DNA from: Rhizobiales bacterium GAS188
GTDB lineage: Bacteria > Pseudomonadota > Alphaproteobacteria > Rhizobiales > Beijerinckiaceae
Direction: 5' to 3'
DNA: 64,000 nt
Assembly (NCBI GenBank): GCA_900104855.1
Contig: FNSS01000001.1
Coordinates: forward strand, 4,278,001-4,342,000
Part shown: in pieces, positions 61,108-64,000 of the stretch
Layout: each line of letters begins with the position of its first letter
Position numbering within the stretch: the first letter of the stretch is position 1
The notes under the pieces: model-generated
The model's database searches: none
The model's input: only the letters and a program-made list of their open reading frames with translations
What the model was told of the DNA's origin: nothing
Made by a program: the position numbers and the translations under genes

Positions 61108-62439
61108 TCAGACGCGGGCGCGCCTGCGGGGCAGGCCGAGCACGCCCGGCAGCAATTGCAGATGGCGCCGGATGAAGAGCGCCATTGCCACATTCCAGAC
61201 GATCAAGGTCGCCGTCGCGGCGATGGCCGCACCGGTCAGTCCAAACAGGTTGATGAGGAGGGCGCTGAGCCCTGCATTGACGACCGTACACGCAGCCAGC
61301 AATACGGCGGCGCTCCGCTCATGCCCGGTCATCGTCATGACTTGCAATTGGGAGCCGGCGCTGGCCGCGAATACTTGGCCGAGGAGCAAGATGCGCAGCG
61401 CCGGCACGCCAGCTTCATAACCGTGGCCGAACCAGGAAAGGAGAGAGCCGGCAAGAACTGAAAGGACGAGCGCGATGCAAGCTGCCCCGCACAGCGTCCA
61501 CGAGGCGGACTGGGACACCAGCGCCTGCAGCGTGGTCCGGTCCCCTCTGGCGAACAGATCCGAGATTGTCGGCGCAAACAGGGTGTTGACTGCCGCGCGA
61601 GGGAGAGCGGCCAGGAAGGCCATGTTGAAGGCGAGGCCATAGATTCCAGCGTCGGTGGTGTGTCCGCTCCAGCCGAGCAGCAAAACTCCGGTTCGGTTCA
61701 GCAGGGTCTCGGCGGCTGCGATAATCACGAGAGGCAAGGCAGTCTGGCGCCAAATCCGAGCGGCATACTTCGCCGAGACGCCGTCGATCGCCCGCGGACG
61801 CAAGCGGCGCGCGGCCAAACTCGCGAGGCAAAGCCCCGTGAATGAGCTCACGAGCGTCGCCGTCATGACCCAGGGAGCGTCGATGGTCTGGCCGAGGCCG
61901 AAGCTCGCGACGGCGACGAAGCCGACGAGAAGCCCATCTCGCACCATGCGGTCGGGCACCAGAGCCGCAGCGACGCCGCCGAAGGCGCGTACCGCCGCGG
62001 AACGGATCCATAGGAGCGCCCAGACCGGCACCAGCAGGAAGCCAATCAAAAACGTGTTCCTGAGCGCGGGCGACATCCCGGTTGCGACAAGCAGCACGAC
62101 CGACATGCCGACCGAGACAACGAGGATGCCGACGGCCGCAGCGCGCCGCTCCGCATACTGGATCACCCCCTTGAGAAGGCCCCAGCCCTGCTCGGCCCGA
62201 TAGGCAGGCACATAGCGCAGAAGCGCGACGTCGAAGCCGAGCGCGCAGAAATAGGCAAGCACCGCCATCCAGGCCAGAACATAAGCATAGATACCGAAGC
62301 TGTCCGCGCCGATGATCCTGGCGATCACGAGCTGCGAGCAATAGGTCAGCCCGGCGCCGACGATATGGATGCCGAAGGCAGTGGCGCTTCCGAGCGCGAC
62401 GCTCTTGACCGGCGTGCTTGCCAATACCCCCTCACGCAT
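61108..62439 (-). CDS. Polysaccharide flippase (Wzx-like, MATE/MVF superfamily)
   Basis: 443 residues from the ATG at 62439 (MREGVLASTPVKSV), with GAGG upstream; an in-frame ATG at 62532 would add 31 residues. About twelve to fourteen hydrophobic helices. The opening SATAFGIHIVGAGLTYCSQLVIARIIGADSFGIYAYVLAW is typical of O-antigen/exopolysaccharide repeat-unit flippases. Moves lipid-linked oligosaccharide across the inner membrane. Flanked upstream by two kinase-like genes on the same strand. Confidence 0.88.
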   Translation of the reverse strand: MREGVLASTPVKSVALGSATAFGIHIVGAGLTYCSQLVIARIIGADSFGIYAYVLAWMAVLAYFCALGFDVALLRYVPAYRAEQGWGLLKGVIQYAERRAAAVGILVVSVGMSVVLLVATGMSPALRNTFLIGFLLVPVWALLWIRSAAVRAFGGVAAALVPDRMVRDGLLVGFVAVASFGLGQTIDAPWVMTATLVSSFTGLCLASLAARRLRPRAIDGVSAKYAARIWRQTALPLVIIAAAETLLNRTGVLLLGWSGHTTDAGIYGLAFNMAFLAALPRAAVNTLFAPTISDLFARGDRTTLQALVSQSASWTLCGAACIALVLSVLAGSLLSWFGHGYEAGVPALRILLLGQVFAASAGSQLQVMTMTGHERSAAVLLAACTVVNAGLSALLINLFGLTGAAIAATATLIVWNVAMALFIRRHLQLLPGVLGLPRRRARV

Positions 62440-62535
62440 GCCTGCATCCTCGGATCTCGCGCCCCGAGCGCCAATCCTGATGCGACGAGGCAGCGCGGAG
62501 AGGCCGAGCCCGCACTCCGCAGTCTTGGCCATCCT

Positions 62536-63312
62536 TCATCGCATTACTGCCTCCGCCCGGCGGGTGCCGGACATCGCCGCGAGCTGCATCTCGATGAGTT
62601 CTGCGGCGCCGTCGAGCGAGCCCTGCTCGAGCGAGGCGACGCATGTCACCTTCCGACCGCGCTGTCGCAACAGAGCGTCCACGCGCTCGACGATTTCGAT
62701 CAATTCGAGATTGGTCTGCAGATCGAATTCCAGCAACCGCTCGGCCGCACTTTGTCCGCTCTGGCGACGGCGGAGGCGGGCCTCCAGGATGTTTCGGGGG
62801 CTCTCGATCCTGATCAGCAGGTCCGGCTTCGGCGTCAATTCGAGAGCTTGCGCGATGAGTGCCTCATCCTTCACTCGCCCGAGCAGGATCAGCGAGCAGA
62901 TCGCTTGGACGAATGCCTGGTCGAACAGCATGACACCGTCGATCTCCGATGCGTGACGCCAGGAATTCGAGAGGCGTGACAAATATTGGCTCAATCGAAT
63001 CGACCAAAACACACTCTTCGGCCGAAGCATCTTCACCAGGTTGATCGCCCCGCCGAGCTCATTCGAGATCACGGATGGTTGGCGCGCCAGTGCCAGCATC
63101 TCGACGATCGGCCGTGCCAGCCGTCGCAACGTCGGCGGCGCGTGGCGAGGCATCCGATTTGGATTGCCCGGACCATCCGACGAACACTGTTCCGCCGGCC
63201 GGTAGCTGAGCATGAGCTGCGCTGCATGTCCGCGCTCGCGCAGACGGGTGGCCAGATGGCGAGCGAGGGTGGTCTTGCCGACGCAAGGAGGGCCGAACAG
63301 CTCGATGATCAT
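62536..63312 (-). CDS. P-loop kinase-like protein of a polysaccharide locus
   Basis: 258 residues. Walker A GPPCVGKTT at residues 7-15. A LID-like arginine-rich segment LEARLRRRQSGQSAAERL follows PDLLIRIESPRN, the layout of thymidylate-kinase/nucleoside-kinase-like proteins. FDQAFVQAICSLI replaces the usual DRY-type segment, so the acceptor is uncertain. Such small kinases recur in exopolysaccharide clusters. Confidence 0.72.
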   Translation of the reverse strand: MIIELFGPPCVGKTTLARHLATRLRERGHAAQLMLSYRPAEQCSSDGPGNPNRMPRHAPPTLRRLARPIVEMLALARQPSVISNELGGAINLVKMLRPKSVFWSIRLSQYLSRLSNSWRHASEIDGVMLFDQAFVQAICSLILLGRVKDEALIAQALELTPKPDLLIRIESPRNILEARLRRRQSGQSAAERLLEFDLQTNLELIEIVERVDALLRQRGRKVTCVASLEQGSLDGAAELIEMQLAAMSGTRRAEAVMR

Positions 63313-63341
63313 GTGTCAGCCTTTCCATGCATGCCTAGCCG

Positions 63342-64000
63342 CTAGAGCTGCCGCCAGATCTCGCGCTTGATCTTCCGCGTGACCTCCGCCAACGGCTCCT
63401 CGGCGTCGATGCTGACGATGCGCGTCGCGAAGAATGTGAGGCGCTTGACGGCCCCGATGCGGTCCCGGATAACCGTCGGGTCCATGTCCGGCTCGCGCCT
63501 CGCTGCGGTCGCCGGCATCACTTCGAGCTTGATCACAAGATCTGGCGAGAGGCGACGAGCGAGCGCATAGGCGGCCGCTTCGGTGCGCCGCAGCCATTGC
63601 GGTATCCCTCTCAAGCGCGTCAGCAGCGGGCCGTCATTGAATCCGAGGATCTCGTCCTGCGGGTAGCGATCGGCGATGACGATGAGCCCTCGCTCGGCGG
63701 CACGGCGCGCGGCGATAAGCTTGGCGCGCTTTTCGCGGGCCACGACCATGGCCCACACCGTCTGGAGCGCCCCATAGAGCAGACCCGGGGGTCGATCAGA
63801 AATCTTTCCGTGCGATGCTCCCTTGGGCTTGGTCCTATAGAGGCGCATGAACAAGGGCATCATCAGCTTGAGCGGCAGCAGCAATAGGGACGGCCTGCCG
63901 TCTCCTGTGCCGAAATAGATCGGCATGACGTCGATCTCGGCGCCGAGCCAAGCCCGCACCGCCGCAACCGCGGTGCTCTTGCCGCTGCCGTCGACGCCGA
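63342..64000 (-). CDS. Thymidylate-kinase-like protein, N-terminus beyond the window
   Basis: Open to the right edge; at least 219 residues. Walker A GVDGSGKST is at the visible N-terminal end, then VIADRYPQDEI (the DR-motif of thymidylate-kinase folds) and PDLVIKLEVMP before the LID. A long insert rich in basic residues (YRTKPKGASHGKISDRPPG) distinguishes it from housekeeping Tmk. Second kinase in tandem, 29 bases from the first. Confidence 0.8.
   Translation of the reverse strand, partial: GVDGSGKSTAVAAVRAWLGAEIDVMPIYFGTGDGRPSLLLLPLKLMMPLFMRLYRTKPKGASHGKISDRPPGLLYGALQTVWAMVVAREKRAKLIAARRAAERGLIVIADRYPQDEILGFNDGPLLTRLRGIPQWLRRTEAAAYALARRLSPDLVIKLEVMPATAARREPDMDPTVIRDRIGAVKRLTFFATRIVSIDAEEPLAEVTRKIKREIWRQL

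Noticed and set aside
1-64000. CRISPR array
   Set aside because: No direct repeats with regular unique spacers of 25-40 bases; the short tandem repeats seen have no spacers, and no cas genes are present.

Overview
The window is high-GC alphaproteobacterial chromosome, most likely Hyphomicrobiales (Rhizobiales). The signs are a DUF2948-hisD-UPF0262-phosphatase run, a Porin_2-type porin, a phasin, PetP/PetR-like regulators beside ilvE, GTTC-N7-GTTC (alphaproteobacterial LexA) boxes and IS630-type remnants. The genus cannot be fixed from the sequence alone.

Layout. 1-20.4 kb is mainly housekeeping: ppc (C-terminus beyond the left edge), an Rsm22-type methyltransferase, a low-molecular-weight phosphatase, UPF0262, hisD, DUF2948, small membrane and stress proteins, an LssY_C protein, an esterase, an RraA-like protein, a phasin, a Pit phosphate transporter, a GNAT, a class II amidotransferase, lepA, msrB, an SDR, DoxX and dapE. 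20.5-29.2 kb is accessory. It is bounded by two same-orientation 3' fragments of an IS630-type transposase and holds a decayed ABC binding-protein gene, a three-gene DyP-peroxidase cluster, a BASS-type transporter, a membrane protein, decayed coding DNA and a porin. Two tandem CTAG-bounded palindromes then abut a large MscS channel gene. 31.7-40.8 kb is a divergent catabolic locus around a GntR regulator and a 22-bp palindrome: isochorismatase-like hydrolase and aldo/keto reductase on one side, M14 carboxypeptidase and a complete Dpp/Opp-type ABC importer on the other. 40.9-58.9 kb has ilvE, a MarR regulator, an OmpR/EnvZ-type pair, a radical SAM protein and uvrD (each with a LexA-type box), carA-cupin-methyltransferase, an MHS-family carboxylate symporter, a secreted lyase-like pair and an orphan sugar-binding protein. 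59.3-61.0 kb is tRNA-Met(CAT) followed by remnant-like DNA with an 11-bp-phased DnaA-box-like array. 61.1-64 kb starts a polysaccharide-type locus: a flippase and two P-loop kinases.

Cross-cutting patterns. At least three families of dispersed palindromic elements sit between genes (families A, B and C below). Independently, many loci carry short tandem duplications whose unit is very often exactly 15 bp, mostly in the variable N-terminal part of a protein. I see no CRISPR array, rRNA operon or intact prophage. The most interesting leads are the 15-bp duplication pattern, the two SOS-type boxes, the GntR locus whose two oxidoreductase/hydrolase genes each lack a canonical catalytic residue, and the remnant downstream of tRNA-Met.
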